From an uncultured Roseburia sp. (GTDB lineage: Bacteria; Bacillota; Clostridia; Lachnospirales; Lachnospiraceae): a stretch of DNA of 64,000 nt. This document shows, in pieces, positions 42,763-52,415 of this stretch; the first letter of the stretch is position 1, and every line of letters starts with the position of its first letter. The DNA lies in NCBI GenBank assembly GCA_947652855.1, contig CANTEO010000002.1:5608-69607 (forward strand). Reading direction: 5' to 3'. Below the pieces are notes generated by a model that made no database searches, was not told the DNA's origin, and saw only the letters and a program-made list of their open reading frames with translations. A program made the position numbers and the translations under genes.

Positions 42763-44001
42763 ATGTATACATTAGAGGACATTCAGGCAGTGGACCGTGA
42801 AGTCGCTGACGCGATTACCGCGGAGTTTGAACGGCAGAGCAGCCATATTGAGCTGATCGCTTCGGAGAACTGGGTAAGCCCGGCGGTGATGTCGGCTATG
42901 GGAAGCGTCATGACGAATAAATATGCGGAAGGCTATCCGGGCAAGCGCTATTATGGCGGGTGTGAATGCGTGGATGTGGTGGAGGAGCTGGCGAGGGAGC
43001 GGGCGAAGGAGCTGTTTGGCTGCGAGTATGCCAATGTGCAGCCGCATTCCGGCGCGCAGGCCAATATGGCGGTGCAGTTTTCGATATTGAAGCCGGGCGA
43101 CACGGTGATGGGGATGAATTTGGATCATGGCGGCCATTTGACGCATGGGAGCCCTGTGAATTTTTCCGGGAGCTATTTCCATATCGTGCCGTATGGCGTC
43201 AATGACGAAGGGTTCATTGACTATGATAACGTCATGGAGATCGCCATGGAGTGTAAGCCGAAGATGATCATTGCCGGCGCGAGCGCCTATGCGAGGGCGA
43301 TTGATTTTAAGAGGTTCCGTGAGATCGCGGACGCCTGCGGCGCGGTCCTGATGGTGGACATGGCGCATATTGCCGGCCTTGTGGCGGCTGGCGTGCATGA
43401 AAGCCCCATCCCTTACGCGGACGTGGTGACGACGACGACGCATAAGACGCTGCGCGGCCCAAGGGGCGGCATGATTTTGTGCGGAAAAGAGGCGGCGGAG
43501 AAGTACAATTTCAATAAAGCCATTTTCCCCGGGATTCAGGGCGGCCCGCTGATGCATGTGATCGCCGCGAAGGCGGTCTGCCTGAAAGAGGCGTTGCAGC
43601 CGGAATTTAAAGAATACCAGAAAAATGTGGCGGCGAACGCGAAGGCGCTGTGCAAGGGCCTGCAAAGCCGCGGAATCAAGATCGTGTCTGATGGGACGGA
43701 CAACCATTTGATGCTGGTGGATCTGACGCCGCATGGCCTTACGGGGAAAGAAGTGGAGAAGCTTTTGGATTCCGTGAACATCACCTGCAACAAGAATACG
43801 ATTCCGAATGACCCGAAATCTCCGTTTGTGACGAGCGGCATCCGCATTGGAACGCCTGCGGTCACATCCAGGGGCTTATGCGAAGAGGACATGGACAAAA
43901 TCGCGGAGGCGATTGCCATGATGTTAAAGGAAGGAGAGGCGAAGGCCGATGAGGCAAGGGCGATCGTTTTGGAATTGACGGAACGGTATCCTTTGAAATA
44001 A
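42763..44001 (+). CDS. glyA: Serine hydroxymethyltransferase
   Basis: 412 residues. It interconverts serine and glycine and supplies one-carbon units to tetrahydrofolate; a pyridoxal-phosphate enzyme of the cytoplasm. The cofactor lysine is about K228 in [14 protein letters not shown], and N-terminal family motifs [10 protein letters not shown] and [15 protein letters not shown] are intact. GGAGG eleven bases before ATG 42763 and the usual clostridial start MYTLEDI favour this start; an in-frame ATG at 42745 would add six residues. Own promoter and terminator. Confidence 0.97.
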   Translation: MYTLEDIQAVDREVADAITAEFERQSSHIELIASENWVSPAVMSAMGSVMTNKYAEGYPGKRYYGGCECVDVVEELARERAKELFGCEYANVQPHSGAQANMAVQFSILKPGDTVMGMNLDHGGHLTHGSPVNFSGSYFHIVPYGVNDEGFIDYDNVMEIAMECKPKMIIAGASAYARAIDFKRFREIADACGAVLMVDMAHIAGLVAAGVHESPIPYADVVTTTTHKTLRGPRGGMILCGKEAAEKYNFNKAIFPGIQGGPLMHVIAAKAVCLKEALQPEFKEYQKNVAANAKALCKGLQSRGIKIVSDGTDNHLMLVDLTPHGLTGKEVEKLLDSVNITCNKNTIPNDPKSPFVTSGIRIGTPAVTSRGLCEEDMDKIAEAIAMMLKEGEAKADEARAIVLELTERYPLK

Positions 44002-44055
44002 AGCGTTTTGCGTGATTTAAGGAAAAATTAATTGTAATTAATGGGAGTTGATGAT

Positions 44056-44101
44056 AAGATGGTTACGGAAAAGAAATGCTTCGCAGCCATCTTTTCTTTT
44101 T
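44056..44101 (+). terminator. Terminator after glyA
   Basis: AAGATGGTT/AGCCATCTT forms nine pairs (one G-U) with a 20-base loop, followed by TTCTTTTTT-like sequence. The remaining bases to 44211 carry only the next ribosome binding site (AGGAGG). Confidence 0.75.
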
Positions 44102-44211
44102 ATCTTGGAAAATTTAGCCATGGTATGCAAGAGGGCCTGAGTGAAAGACGTTCGCTTATCAAGAGAAATGTTGCAATAAGGCGGCTGCGGTGGATATAAA
44201 CAGGAGGTCGT

Positions 44212-45963
44212 ATGGGTAAGAAGAAGGCAGGAGTTGTATGTTTGGCGATTCTGGCCGCAGCAGGCGCAGCTGGGGGCATCTGGTATTTTTTAGAGAATGA
44301 CGGGAAAGACAGCAATGACAGGGTCTATGTGGAGAAGGTGTCCGCCGTGATGGGAAATGCGACCGGAGTGCAGAACCGATATTCAGGCGTGGTGCAGCCA
44401 CAGGAGACAGTGGACGTGAATACGGATTCGGAGCGCACCGTAGGGGAGGTTTTAGTGGCGGTTGGCGATTCTGTGGAGGAGGGCCAGTTGCTGTTTCGTT
44501 ACGATACGGATGAAGTAAGCCTGGAATTGGAGCAGGCGAAGCTGGAGCTTGAGAATCAGGACATTGAGATCAGCAATTACAATAAGCAGATTCAGGAGCT
44601 TGAGACAGAGCGGAAAGCGGCTCCTGAGGCGGATAGATTTGAATATACGACGCAGATACAGACGATTCAGACGCAGATTAAGCAGGCAGAATTTGAAAAA
44701 TCCAGCAAGAAGCTGGAGATGGACCGGCTTCAGAAAAAGGTGGACAATGCGGATGTGACAAGCCCGGCGTCCGGCGTGATTAAATCCATCAACGATGGAA
44801 ATAGCCCGGAGGCGGAGTATGAGTCAAGCGCGTTCATCACGATTCTCTCTACCGGGGAATACCGGATCAAGGGAAAGGTCAATGAGCAGAACGCGGGCAT
44901 GATTACAAGCGGCACAAGCGTGATTATCCGTTCCCGGGTGGATGAGGAGGTTACCTGGGGAGGCACGGTGGATCGGCTGGATACTGAGGAGTCGTCCGGC
45001 TCATCCGATAACAATATGATATCGTCGGATTCGGATGGGGAAATGAACTCGTCGAGCAGCTATCCGTTTTATGTGACGTTAGACGACGCGGAAGGGCTGA
45101 TGTTGGGGCAGCACGTGATTATTGAGCTGGATGAGGGGCAGACGGAGGCAAAAGAGGGAATTTGGCTTTATAGCGGCTATATCGTGTTTGACGAAGCCGG
45201 CGATGGCCAGGGGGAATCCATCGAGGGGGCTTCGGAATGGGGCGGCAGTTTCGATATGGAGCCTGCATACAGCATGGCAGGCTCAAGTGACATGGAGGAT
45301 TCCTTTGATGATTCTTTGTATGGGGATGATACAGAAGATTGGTCGGATTATGAGACGGATACGGAAGACTGGTCGGATTATTTGACAGATCTGATGCCGG
45401 AATATGGGTCGGAGGCCGGAATGCCGCAGGAGGGCTCGGCTGCTTTCGTTTGGGCGGATGACGGCAATGGAAGGCTTGAAAAACGGCCGGTGGTTTTGGG
45501 CGAATATGACGGAATGCTGGATATGTATGAGATTTTGTCCGGCTTAACGGAGGATGACTTGATCGCCTGGCCGATGGAAGGGCTGTATGAAGGCGTGAAG
45601 ACCGTGACGGACATGGAAGAGGTGGACTATTCCTCGGGCCTGTACAATCAAAATGGCACAGAGGGCATGATGGACGACGGCATGATGGATGAAGGCTTCG
45701 ATGGGATGGAGTATGATGAATCTATGGATTCGGAGTTTTCGGAAGAGTATATTGAGGATTCGGAAAACACGATATACTCAGAAGACGGGACGGTGGATGA
45801 AGGATACGATGAGGATGGGAGCGGCGGCGACGCATCTTATGAATCGGACAGCGACGGGCAGGGCAGCGCGGGAGGCTCTGAAGAAGAGAGCGGCGGCCTG
45901 CGCGGCGACGACAAGAAAGTTGTGGAGCTTGAGGACTTTCTAAAGGCGGGGGAACGGCAATGA
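44212..45963 (+). CDS. MacA-like efflux adaptor with long acidic C-terminal tail
   Basis: 583 residues. An N-terminal membrane helix (about 6-26) is followed by the membrane-fusion layout: a barrel-sandwich half (about 45-105), a helical hairpin with heptad pattern (about 105-180, ELEQAKLELENQDIEI...), the second half (about 185-200, DVTSPASGVIKSI) and a beta-barrel domain. Unusually, about 215 residues from residue 370 on are very acidic, including a tandem EDWSDY repeat and Met/Asp/Gly-rich stretches. It should link the MacB-like permease to the outside or to substrate. AGGAGG precedes the ATG, and the stop overlaps the ATPase start (ATGA). Confidence 0.85.
   Translation: MGKKKAGVVCLAILAAAGAAGGIWYFLENDGKDSNDRVYVEKVSAVMGNATGVQNRYSGVVQPQETVDVNTDSERTVGEVLVAVGDSVEEGQLLFRYDTDEVSLELEQAKLELENQDIEISNYNKQIQELETERKAAPEADRFEYTTQIQTIQTQIKQAEFEKSSKKLEMDRLQKKVDNADVTSPASGVIKSINDGNSPEAEYESSAFITILSTGEYRIKGKVNEQNAGMITSGTSVIIRSRVDEEVTWGGTVDRLDTEESSGSSDNNMISSDSDGEMNSSSSYPFYVTLDDAEGLMLGQHVIIELDEGQTEAKEGIWLYSGYIVFDEAGDGQGESIEGASEWGGSFDMEPAYSMAGSSDMEDSFDDSLYGDDTEDWSDYETDTEDWSDYLTDLMPEYGSEAGMPQEGSAAFVWADDGNGRLEKRPVVLGEYDGMLDMYEILSGLTEDDLIAWPMEGLYEGVKTVTDMEEVDYSSGLYNQNGTEGMMDDGMMDEGFDGMEYDESMDSEFSEEYIEDSENTIYSEDGTVDEGYDEDGSGGDASYESDSDGQGSAGGSEEESGGLRGDDKKVVELEDFLKAGERQ
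45328..45387. repeat. Two 30-bp direct repeats in the adaptor gene
   Basis: GATAC(A/G)GAAGA(T/C)TGGTCGGATTAT occurs twice with a 30-base period and encodes the acidic D-TEDWSDY repeats. Confidence 0.75.
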
Positions 45964-46634
45964 TATTGGATTTAAAGCATATTTTTAAAGATTACGCTTC
46001 AGATAAGCTCGTTGTCCCGGTCTTAAAAGATGTGACGCTTCAGGTGGAGGAAGGCGAATATGCGGCGATCATGGGGCCGTCCGGCTCCGGGAAGACGACG
46101 CTTATGAATATCATTGGCTGCCTGGACCGCCCGACTTCAGGAGAATTTTTTCTGGCTGGCACGAATGTGCTGGAGCTAAAGGACAAGGAGCTTTCCGGCT
46201 TGCGCTTAAATAGGATTGGCTTTGTGTTCCAGAGCTTTCATTTGATGCCAAGGGAGACCGCGCTGGAAAATGTGTCTTTGCCGCTTAGCTACGCAGGCAT
46301 AAAGAAGAAGGAGCGGCGGGAGCGCGCCTTAAGGGCTTTAGCCAGAGTGGGCCTTGAGGATCGGGCGACTTTTATGCCGACGCAGCTTTCCGGAGGGCAG
46401 AAGCAGCGCGTCGCCATTGCGCGGGCCATGGTGAACAATCCGAAAATCCTGCTTGCGGATGAGCCGACGGGGGCGTTGGACTCTAAGTCCGGCGCGCAGA
46501 TTATGGAGCTGTTCCGGCGGCTGAATGAAGAAGGCGTTACAATTGTCATGATCACACATGATAAAAAGATAGCGGATCACGCGAAACAGGTGTATCATAT
46601 CATAGATGGGGAGATTTCCAGGAGAGGAGACTGA
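45960..46634 (+). CDS. MacB/LolD-type ABC ATPase
   Basis: 224 residues with Walker A GPSGSGKT near residues 39-46, signature LSGGQKQR near 140-147, Walker B ILLADEP followed by TGALDSKSG, and the H-loop ITHD. The sequence belongs to the MacB/LolD/FtsE group that powers mechanotransmission-type transporters. It pairs with the FtsX-like permease two genes downstream. ATG overlaps the adaptor stop by four bases, and the next adaptor starts two bases after its stop. Confidence 0.94.
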   Translation: MILDLKHIFKDYASDKLVVPVLKDVTLQVEEGEYAAIMGPSGSGKTTLMNIIGCLDRPTSGEFFLAGTNVLELKDKELSGLRLNRIGFVFQSFHLMPRETALENVSLPLSYAGIKKKERRERALRALARVGLEDRATFMPTQLSGGQKQRVAIARAMVNNPKILLADEPTGALDSKSGAQIMELFRRLNEEGVTIVMITHDKKIADHAKQVYHIIDGEISRRGD

Positions 46635-46636
46635 CC

Positions 46637-48286
46637 ATGAAGAAAGCGAAGAAGACAGTCATTGTTCTGATTGTGCTGCTTGTCCTTGCCGGGGCCGCGT
46701 CGGGCGGCGTCTATGCGTATCAGAAGTATCAGAGCGACAATACGGTGGTGGAGGTCGTAAGCGTATCGAATTTGAATATGGGATTTTATGGCGACTCCAT
46801 GACGAGCGGGGGCGAGGTATCGGACAATTACGCCCAAAAGGTCTATGCGGAGGACAGCAAGACCGTGAAGGAGATCAAAGTGGCGGAAGGGGATGAGGTG
46901 AAGATTGGAGATCCTCTCCTTGTATATGATATGCAGGAGACAGAGCTGAAGATAGAGATGAAGCGCCTTGAGATTACGGGAACGAAAAATGACATTACGC
47001 TTGCAAAGCGGGAGATTGAGCGGCTCAAGAAGATAAAGCCCGTCGCGAATACGACGACCACCACGCCAGGCCAAAACACCGGCACGACGGGGGGGAGCTC
47101 GTCTTCGGCAAGCAAGCCGACGCCGCCAAAGAAGGAGCCGACGTATGTGCAGATGCAGGTGCAGAAGAAGGATGGCGACGCCTATAATTATATTGACAAG
47201 ACGGCCAAGCCATATCAGGGGGACGGAACCGTGGAGGAGCCGTACCGTTTTTTGTGCACTCAGGAATGCTATGTCCTTGGGGAGTATTTGAATTGGCTTG
47301 TGCAGAAGGAGCTGGTCGCGTCGTTTGAGATTTGGAGCGGCAACAGCGTGGAGGAAGGCGCTTTGCTGACTTGCTGGACAGTGAACGGCATGGAGTGGAC
47401 AACGGTTTCTTCTGATTCCAGATGGCTGGTCGCCACGCAGGAGAAAATGGAGGATAGGGTCGAGATTGAGGAGCCGGAGACTGAGACGCAGAAGACGAGC
47501 GAGACCAGCACGCAGACCGGCAGCAGTCAGACGCAGACGACGGAGGAGACCTATACGGCAGATGAGCTTAGGAGGGAGATCGCAGAAAAGGAGAGCGAGC
47601 TAAAGGAGCTGGAAATTAAGCGGAAAAGCCAGAACTTGGATCTGAAAAGCCTAAAAAAAGCGAAAAAGGCGTCGACCGTGAAGGCAAGCATCAACGGCGT
47701 GGTGAGGACAGTGGAAGATCCGGAGGATCCGCCGACGGACGGATCCCCCCTGATTGAAATTGCCGGGGCGCAGGGCTTGTATGTAAAGGGTTCCATAAGC
47801 GAGCTGAAATTGGATCAGATAGAGGTTGGGCAGGAGGTTTCTGCAAATTTCTGGGATACGGGACAGATGTATACGGCGGTCATAACGGAGATTTCGGATT
47901 ATCCGGCTGACAGCGGCATGGGGTATTATGGAGAGGGGAACCAGAATGTGTCTTATTATGCCTTTACCGCATATATAGAGGATTCAGAGGGCCTGTCTGA
48001 CGGGGACTACCTGGAGCTTACGATATCGCCGGGAGAGACGCAGATGAATACGCAGTCGCTGTATATTGAAAAGGCTTATGTTCGGGAAGAGGATGGGAGA
48101 TCCTATGTCTTAAAGGCAGGGGAGGACGGCCGTTTGGTAAAGCAATATGTGCAGACGGGAAGGACCGTGTACGGCACTGGCATCGAAATTAAGGATGGCT
48201 TAAGCGAATCAGACCGCATCGCCTTTCCTTATGGAAAAACGGCGAAAGAAGGGGTGAAGGTGAAGGATGCGGAGAACGGATTTTAG
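46637..48286 (+). CDS. Second, divergent MacA-like efflux adaptor
   Basis: 549 residues. An N-terminal membrane helix (about 7-27) is followed by a biotinyl-lipoyl-like half-motif (about 50-100). A large insertion (about 135-290, with a Thr/Gly-rich linker) comes next, then a coiled-coil segment (about 305-345, ELRREIAEKESELKELEIKRK), the second half-motif (KASINGVVRTV near 350) and a beta-barrel region. The insertion replaces part of the usual hairpin and is unlike the first adaptor. It sits between ATPase and permease genes with tight spacing, so both adaptors should be made together. AGGAGAGG lies upstream of the ATG. Confidence 0.8.
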   Translation: MKKAKKTVIVLIVLLVLAGAASGGVYAYQKYQSDNTVVEVVSVSNLNMGFYGDSMTSGGEVSDNYAQKVYAEDSKTVKEIKVAEGDEVKIGDPLLVYDMQETELKIEMKRLEITGTKNDITLAKREIERLKKIKPVANTTTTTPGQNTGTTGGSSSSASKPTPPKKEPTYVQMQVQKKDGDAYNYIDKTAKPYQGDGTVEEPYRFLCTQECYVLGEYLNWLVQKELVASFEIWSGNSVEEGALLTCWTVNGMEWTTVSSDSRWLVATQEKMEDRVEIEEPETETQKTSETSTQTGSSQTQTTEETYTADELRREIAEKESELKELEIKRKSQNLDLKSLKKAKKASTVKASINGVVRTVEDPEDPPTDGSPLIEIAGAQGLYVKGSISELKLDQIEVGQEVSANFWDTGQMYTAVITEISDYPADSGMGYYGEGNQNVSYYAFTAYIEDSEGLSDGDYLELTISPGETQMNTQSLYIEKAYVREEDGRSYVLKAGEDGRLVKQYVQTGRTVYGTGIEIKDGLSESDRIAFPYGKTAKEGVKVKDAENGF

Positions 48287-48297
48287 GGGAGGCAGAT

Positions 48298-49551
48298 ATG
48301 TTTGAGAATATACGTTTGTCATTGAAAGGGATTTGGTCCCATAAGATGCGTTCTTTTCTGACGATGCTTGGCATCATCATCGGCATTGCCGCAATTATTG
48401 CAATTGTGTCCACAATCAAGGGGACGAATGAGCAGATTAAGGAAAACCTGATTGGGTCAGGGGATAATACGGTGAAGATTGCGCTGTATCAGGGGGATTG
48501 GGAGTATGAGATGGGATACGAAGGCGTTCCTGCCGGCATCCCAGTGATTGGAGAGAGCGTGCTGAAAGAGATCAAGTCTTTGGATCATGTCTTAAACGCG
48601 TCGGTATATATGTCCAGGCAGGATTATGACGGGGCATATTATCTGGACACCTCGTTGTCCGGGGGATATATCTTTGGGGTGGACATGAATTATTTTGAAA
48701 CCTGCAGCTACATTATGAAAAAAGGCCGGGGATTTACGGAGGAGGACTATTCCAATTACCGTAAGGTTGCGATTTTGGATCAGGATTCTGCGGACGCCCT
48801 GTTTCAGGGCGAAGATCCATTGGGCAAGACGATTGAGGTGAAGCGGGAGCCTTACACCGTCATTGGAATTGTAACGCGCTCCAAGGAGTTTGAGCCGGTC
48901 ATCAACAGCGTGGAGGATTACTACACCTATACGCAGAATTCTTCCGGCAGGATTTATGTGCCGGATGCGACGTGGCCGATCATATATCAGTTTGATGAGC
49001 CTCAGAACCTGGTGATGCGGGTGGATTCTACAGACAATATGACGACTGCCGGAAAGGAAGGCGCGAACATTCTGAACAGCCATTTGAGCACGAGTGACGA
49101 AACGGTTCGGTATAAGTCGGAAGATTTGCTGGAGCAGGCCAGGAAAATTCAGGAACTGGGAAAGTCCACGAACAGCATGCTCATTTGGATCGCAGGGATT
49201 TCCTTAATTGTCGGGGGAATCGGCGTCATGAATATCATGTTGGTTTCCGTGACGGAACGTACTCAGGAAATCGGGCTGAAAAAAGCGATCGGAGCCAGGA
49301 AGTCCAATATTCTAGGGCAGTTTCTGACGGAGGCGGCAGTGCTTACGAGCATGGGGGGATTATTGGGCGTGGCTTCTGGAATTGGGCTGGCGGAGGCAAT
49401 TTCCCGACTGAGTGAGACGCCGGTATCCATCAGTATGCCTGCGGCAGTTGGCGCAGTGCTTTTTTCTATGGTGATTGGCATTGTGTTTGGGATGCTGCCT
49501 TCTTATAAGGCCGCGAATCTGGATCCGATTGAGGCGTTGCGCCATGAATAG
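48298..49551 (+). CDS. MacB-like (FtsX-family) ABC permease
   Basis: 417 residues with the classic layout: one N-terminal membrane helix (about 20-42, within SFLTMLGIIIGIAAIIAIV), a large extracellular MacB-type domain (about 45-280), then three C-terminal helices of the FtsX domain (about 295-400), ending in ANLDPIEALRHE, the family's usual tail. The sequence VSVTERTQEIGLKKAIGARK is diagnostic. With the separate ATPase it forms a MacB-type complex exporting peptides, drugs or lipoproteins; substrate unknown. Eleven bases from the second adaptor, with GGGGAGG as ribosome binding site. Confidence 0.95.
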   Translation: MFENIRLSLKGIWSHKMRSFLTMLGIIIGIAAIIAIVSTIKGTNEQIKENLIGSGDNTVKIALYQGDWEYEMGYEGVPAGIPVIGESVLKEIKSLDHVLNASVYMSRQDYDGAYYLDTSLSGGYIFGVDMNYFETCSYIMKKGRGFTEEDYSNYRKVAILDQDSADALFQGEDPLGKTIEVKREPYTVIGIVTRSKEFEPVINSVEDYYTYTQNSSGRIYVPDATWPIIYQFDEPQNLVMRVDSTDNMTTAGKEGANILNSHLSTSDETVRYKSEDLLEQARKIQELGKSTNSMLIWIAGISLIVGGIGVMNIMLVSVTERTQEIGLKKAIGARKSNILGQFLTEAAVLTSMGGLLGVASGIGLAEAISRLSETPVSISMPAAVGAVLFSMVIGIVFGMLPSYKAANLDPIEALRHE

Positions 49552-49641
49552 GCCGGAAGAAAAGCTTCAAATACGATTGGGGAAAGGATGGATGCAGCAG
49601 CGGTGAGGCCTGAGGCGAATCTGTTGCAAGAAAGGGGACAT

Positions 49642-51192
49642 ATGGGGAAAAAAAGAGGGAAGAAAAAGAAACAGAGTGAGAATTTTTGGGTGTTATTTGG
49701 ATGTGGGGCGACATGCGTCTATTTGGCAGTCATGTTGGGGCTTTTTCCTGTTTTTTATCCAGGGCATCTATTTGGGATCAGCTCCGTCAAGCGGATGTTT
49801 TTCCTGATTGCGTCAGGCGTATTTTTATGCCTGATGTCAGCGCCTGTCGTGGCGCGCGGCCTTGCATATGCGAAAGAAAGGATAAAGGTAAAGCTTGATG
49901 TGTGTGACATATTTGCAGCGGCAAGCCTTCTTTCCGTCGCGCTTTCTTTGGCCGTATCCTTAAATCCGAAAGAGTCGTTCGCGGGGACGACGTCAGGGAA
50001 AGTGGGAGCCCTTGTCATGGGGCTTTGCATTTTGGCATATTTTGTAATAAAATATTGGGCCAGGTATTATGACTGGATCATCAAGACTGCGATGGCGGCA
50101 AGCGCGTTTATCTATCTGTGCGGGATTTTTTTGACGTGCAAAGTCGATATCCTGGGCATGCAGGATGGCATTCAGGAGGTGCAAAAGGCAGTTTTCATCA
50201 GCCCTCTTGGAAATGTGGATTATAACGTGGCTTATGTGGGCTTAATGCTCTCAGGCGCGATGGCGATGTTCCTTTTGGGGCGCGAAGTGATTCATAAATA
50301 CGCGTTTATGGCTTATTTATTTATCGGATTTTTGGATGTGTTCTGCGTCCGCACAGAGAGCGCGTTGGTTATGATGGCCGCTGTTTTTGCCGTGCTTTTG
50401 TATTTTGCCCTGGAGCGGGAAGAATGGCTGTCGCGTTATTTTTTGATTGCAGGCCTTTTCTTTGGCGCAAATTGTACGATATATTTAATGAAGCTGCTTT
50501 TTAAGGATCATATGTACGATTTTTCCGGAACGCACTTGCTGTTGCTGCGGACGGACGTGATTGTCATGGAGCTATTGCTTGTGGCGGCTTTGCTTTGGCT
50601 GTCAGTCAAGCGAAAGGCGCCGAAAAAAGAAACTTTGACGCGCATAAGGAAGGCGTATGGGATTCTGTTGCTTGCCGGCTTGGCAGCTATCGTGGTCTTG
50701 TTTGTTGTGATGAATGCAGCGTTTCGGGAGAATCCGCCGCAGAATATCCTGGGAAGTCTGGTGGTTGTAGATGATACGGCGACCAGAAGAGGGTACGCCT
50801 GGCTTCGTTCCGTGGAGCTGTTTCAAAAGCTGCCGCTTAAGAATCAGCTGTTTGGCTGCGGCTTAAGTAATTTCTATGATTTTATCTATCCTACCTATGG
50901 GGAGGATATGCTGAACCGTTTTGCGGCGGTATTCTATGAGCCGCATAATGACTTCCTGCAGGCGTTGGTCTGCACCGGAATCTTTGGAGCGGTTTCTTTT
51001 TTTGGGCTGATTGCGGCTACGATTGTGCGCGCCGTCAGAAAACGGAAGGATCAGGAATTGCAGTTAATGGTCATTTTGGCGTTGACGTCATTTTTGGTGC
51101 AGGGATTGGTGAACACCTACACGATTTTTATTGTGCCGTTGTTGTTTATTGTGATGGGAATGGCCTATATGCCTTCCAAAACGGATGGGTAA
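49642..51192 (+). CDS. O-antigen-ligase-like polytopic membrane protein
   Basis: 516 residues with about twelve membrane helices and a long extracellular loop near residues 365-435 that ends in EPHNDFLQALVCTGIFG, the histidine-containing signature of the O-antigen ligase/Wzy-like family. In Gram-positives these proteins join or polymerise surface glycans. The N-terminus is basic (KKRGKKKKQ). I use ATG 49642 with AAAGGGG just upstream; ATG 49588 with AAAGGA is an alternative adding 18 residues. It overlaps the azlC gene slightly. No other polysaccharide genes are near, so the substrate is unclear. Confidence 0.78.
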   Translation: MGKKRGKKKKQSENFWVLFGCGATCVYLAVMLGLFPVFYPGHLFGISSVKRMFFLIASGVFLCLMSAPVVARGLAYAKERIKVKLDVCDIFAAASLLSVALSLAVSLNPKESFAGTTSGKVGALVMGLCILAYFVIKYWARYYDWIIKTAMAASAFIYLCGIFLTCKVDILGMQDGIQEVQKAVFISPLGNVDYNVAYVGLMLSGAMAMFLLGREVIHKYAFMAYLFIGFLDVFCVRTESALVMMAAVFAVLLYFALEREEWLSRYFLIAGLFFGANCTIYLMKLLFKDHMYDFSGTHLLLLRTDVIVMELLLVAALLWLSVKRKAPKKETLTRIRKAYGILLLAGLAAIVVLFVVMNAAFRENPPQNILGSLVVVDDTATRRGYAWLRSVELFQKLPLKNQLFGCGLSNFYDFIYPTYGEDMLNRFAAVFYEPHNDFLQALVCTGIFGAVSFFGLIAATIVRAVRKRKDQELQLMVILALTSFLVQGLVNTYTIFIVPLLFIVMGMAYMPSKTDG

Positions 51193-51931
51193 TGTGATGA
51201 GTGAGTTGATACAAAAGCATAAGTCGGCTTTTTTGGAGGGAATGCGGGATGGGGTCCCAATTGGCTTAGGCTATTTTGCGGTCTCCTTTACGCTTGGGAT
51301 CGCCGCTGAGAAATCAGGCTTAAATGCCTGGGAAGGCTTTTTGGCAAGCGCGCTATTGAATGCTTCTGCAGGCGAATACGCAGGCTTTGTGCTGATTGCC
51401 GCCAATGCGTCTTATCTGGAAGTGGGATTTATGGCCTTGATTACAAATGCCCGCTATTTTTTGATGAGCTGCGCTTTAAGCCAAAAATTGAGTCCCAGAA
51501 CCCCAATGCGCCATCGTCTGCTGCTCGGCTATGGGATCACAGATGAGCTGTTTGGGATTTCCGTAGCGAGGAAAGGGTTTTTGGATCCCTATTATACATA
51601 TGGGGCGTTCGGCACGGCCGCGCCATGTTGGGCGTTTGGCACAATGCTTGGCGTGCTTGCGGGAAATTTGCTGCCGCTTAGGGCGGTGAGCGCCTTAAGC
51701 GTTGCATTATATGGAATGTTTTTGGCGGTCATCATCCCGCCGTCCAGAAAGAGCAGGACGATTGCGGCTCTTGTCGGGGTCAGCTTTGTCATTAGCTTCG
51801 CCGCTTCGGCTGTGCCGACGACGGCGGCTGTGCCGGAAGGCACAAGGACGATTGCGCTCACTCTGTTGATTTCGGCGGCGGCGGCCCTCATCAAGCCGGT
51901 ACATTTGGAGGAGGGTGAAAATGACGCATAA
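51185..51931 (+). CDS. azlC: AzlC-family branched-chain amino acid exporter, large subunit
   Basis: 248 residues with seven or so membrane helices. The segments GMRDGVPIGLGYFAVSFTLGI and LLNASAGEYAG are typical for AzlC/YgaZ, which with AzlD exports branched-chain amino acids. ATG 51185 overlaps the stop region of the upstream gene; ATG 51197 (MSEL) is an alternative. The AzlD gene overlaps its end by 11 bases, the usual pairing. Confidence 0.92.
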   Translation: MGNVMSELIQKHKSAFLEGMRDGVPIGLGYFAVSFTLGIAAEKSGLNAWEGFLASALLNASAGEYAGFVLIAANASYLEVGFMALITNARYFLMSCALSQKLSPRTPMRHRLLLGYGITDELFGISVARKGFLDPYYTYGAFGTAAPCWAFGTMLGVLAGNLLPLRAVSALSVALYGMFLAVIIPPSRKSRTIAALVGVSFVISFAASAVPTTAAVPEGTRTIALTLLISAAAALIKPVHLEEGENDA

Positions 51932-52229
51932 CATATTGATCTATATTTTTGTCATGGCCGCCGTGACGTATCTGATTCGCGTTTTGCCATTGACTCTGAT
52001 CAGAAAGCAGATAAAAAATCAGTTTTTGCAGTCTTTTTTGCATTATGTCCCTTATGTCACGCTTGCAGTGATGACGTTTCCTGCGATCCTGCATGCGACT
52101 CAGGTGAAGGCATCCGGGGCGTTGGCATTTGCATCTGGAATCGTCGCCGCATATTTTGGCGCGGATTTGTTTCGGGTGTCTCTGCTATGCTGCGGCGTGG
52201 TTTTTGTTTTGGAGCTGTTTTTATGCTGA
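51921..52229 (+). CDS. azlD: AzlD-family branched-chain amino acid exporter, small subunit
   Basis: 102 residues with four membrane helices and the characteristic early segment VTYLIRVLPLTLIRK. Partner of AzlC. GGAGGAGGG five bases before ATG 51921 fixes this start rather than the GTG two codons earlier. The 186 bases after it, up to the M60 gene, contain no gene I support; a weak AGGCG/CGCCT hairpin followed by GCTTTTTATG at about 52337-52380 could terminate transcription. Confidence 0.9.
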   Translation: MTHNILIYIFVMAAVTYLIRVLPLTLIRKQIKNQFLQSFLHYVPYVTLAVMTFPAILHATQVKASGALAFASGIVAAYFGADLFRVSLLCCGVVFVLELFLC

Positions 52230-52415
52230 TGCGGATCTGACGGCGGCGGGGGAGCGAACCATGCGTGGCTTTTGGGCATATGATAGTTACGCCATGAACA
52301 AAGCGGGACGGCGGGATGCATGAGGGGAAAGCACAAGGAGGCGCCCGGTTGGTGAAAGGGAGAAAACGCCTGCTTTTTATGATAGATATTTTATATTAGA
52401 AAGGATAAGTAGGAG

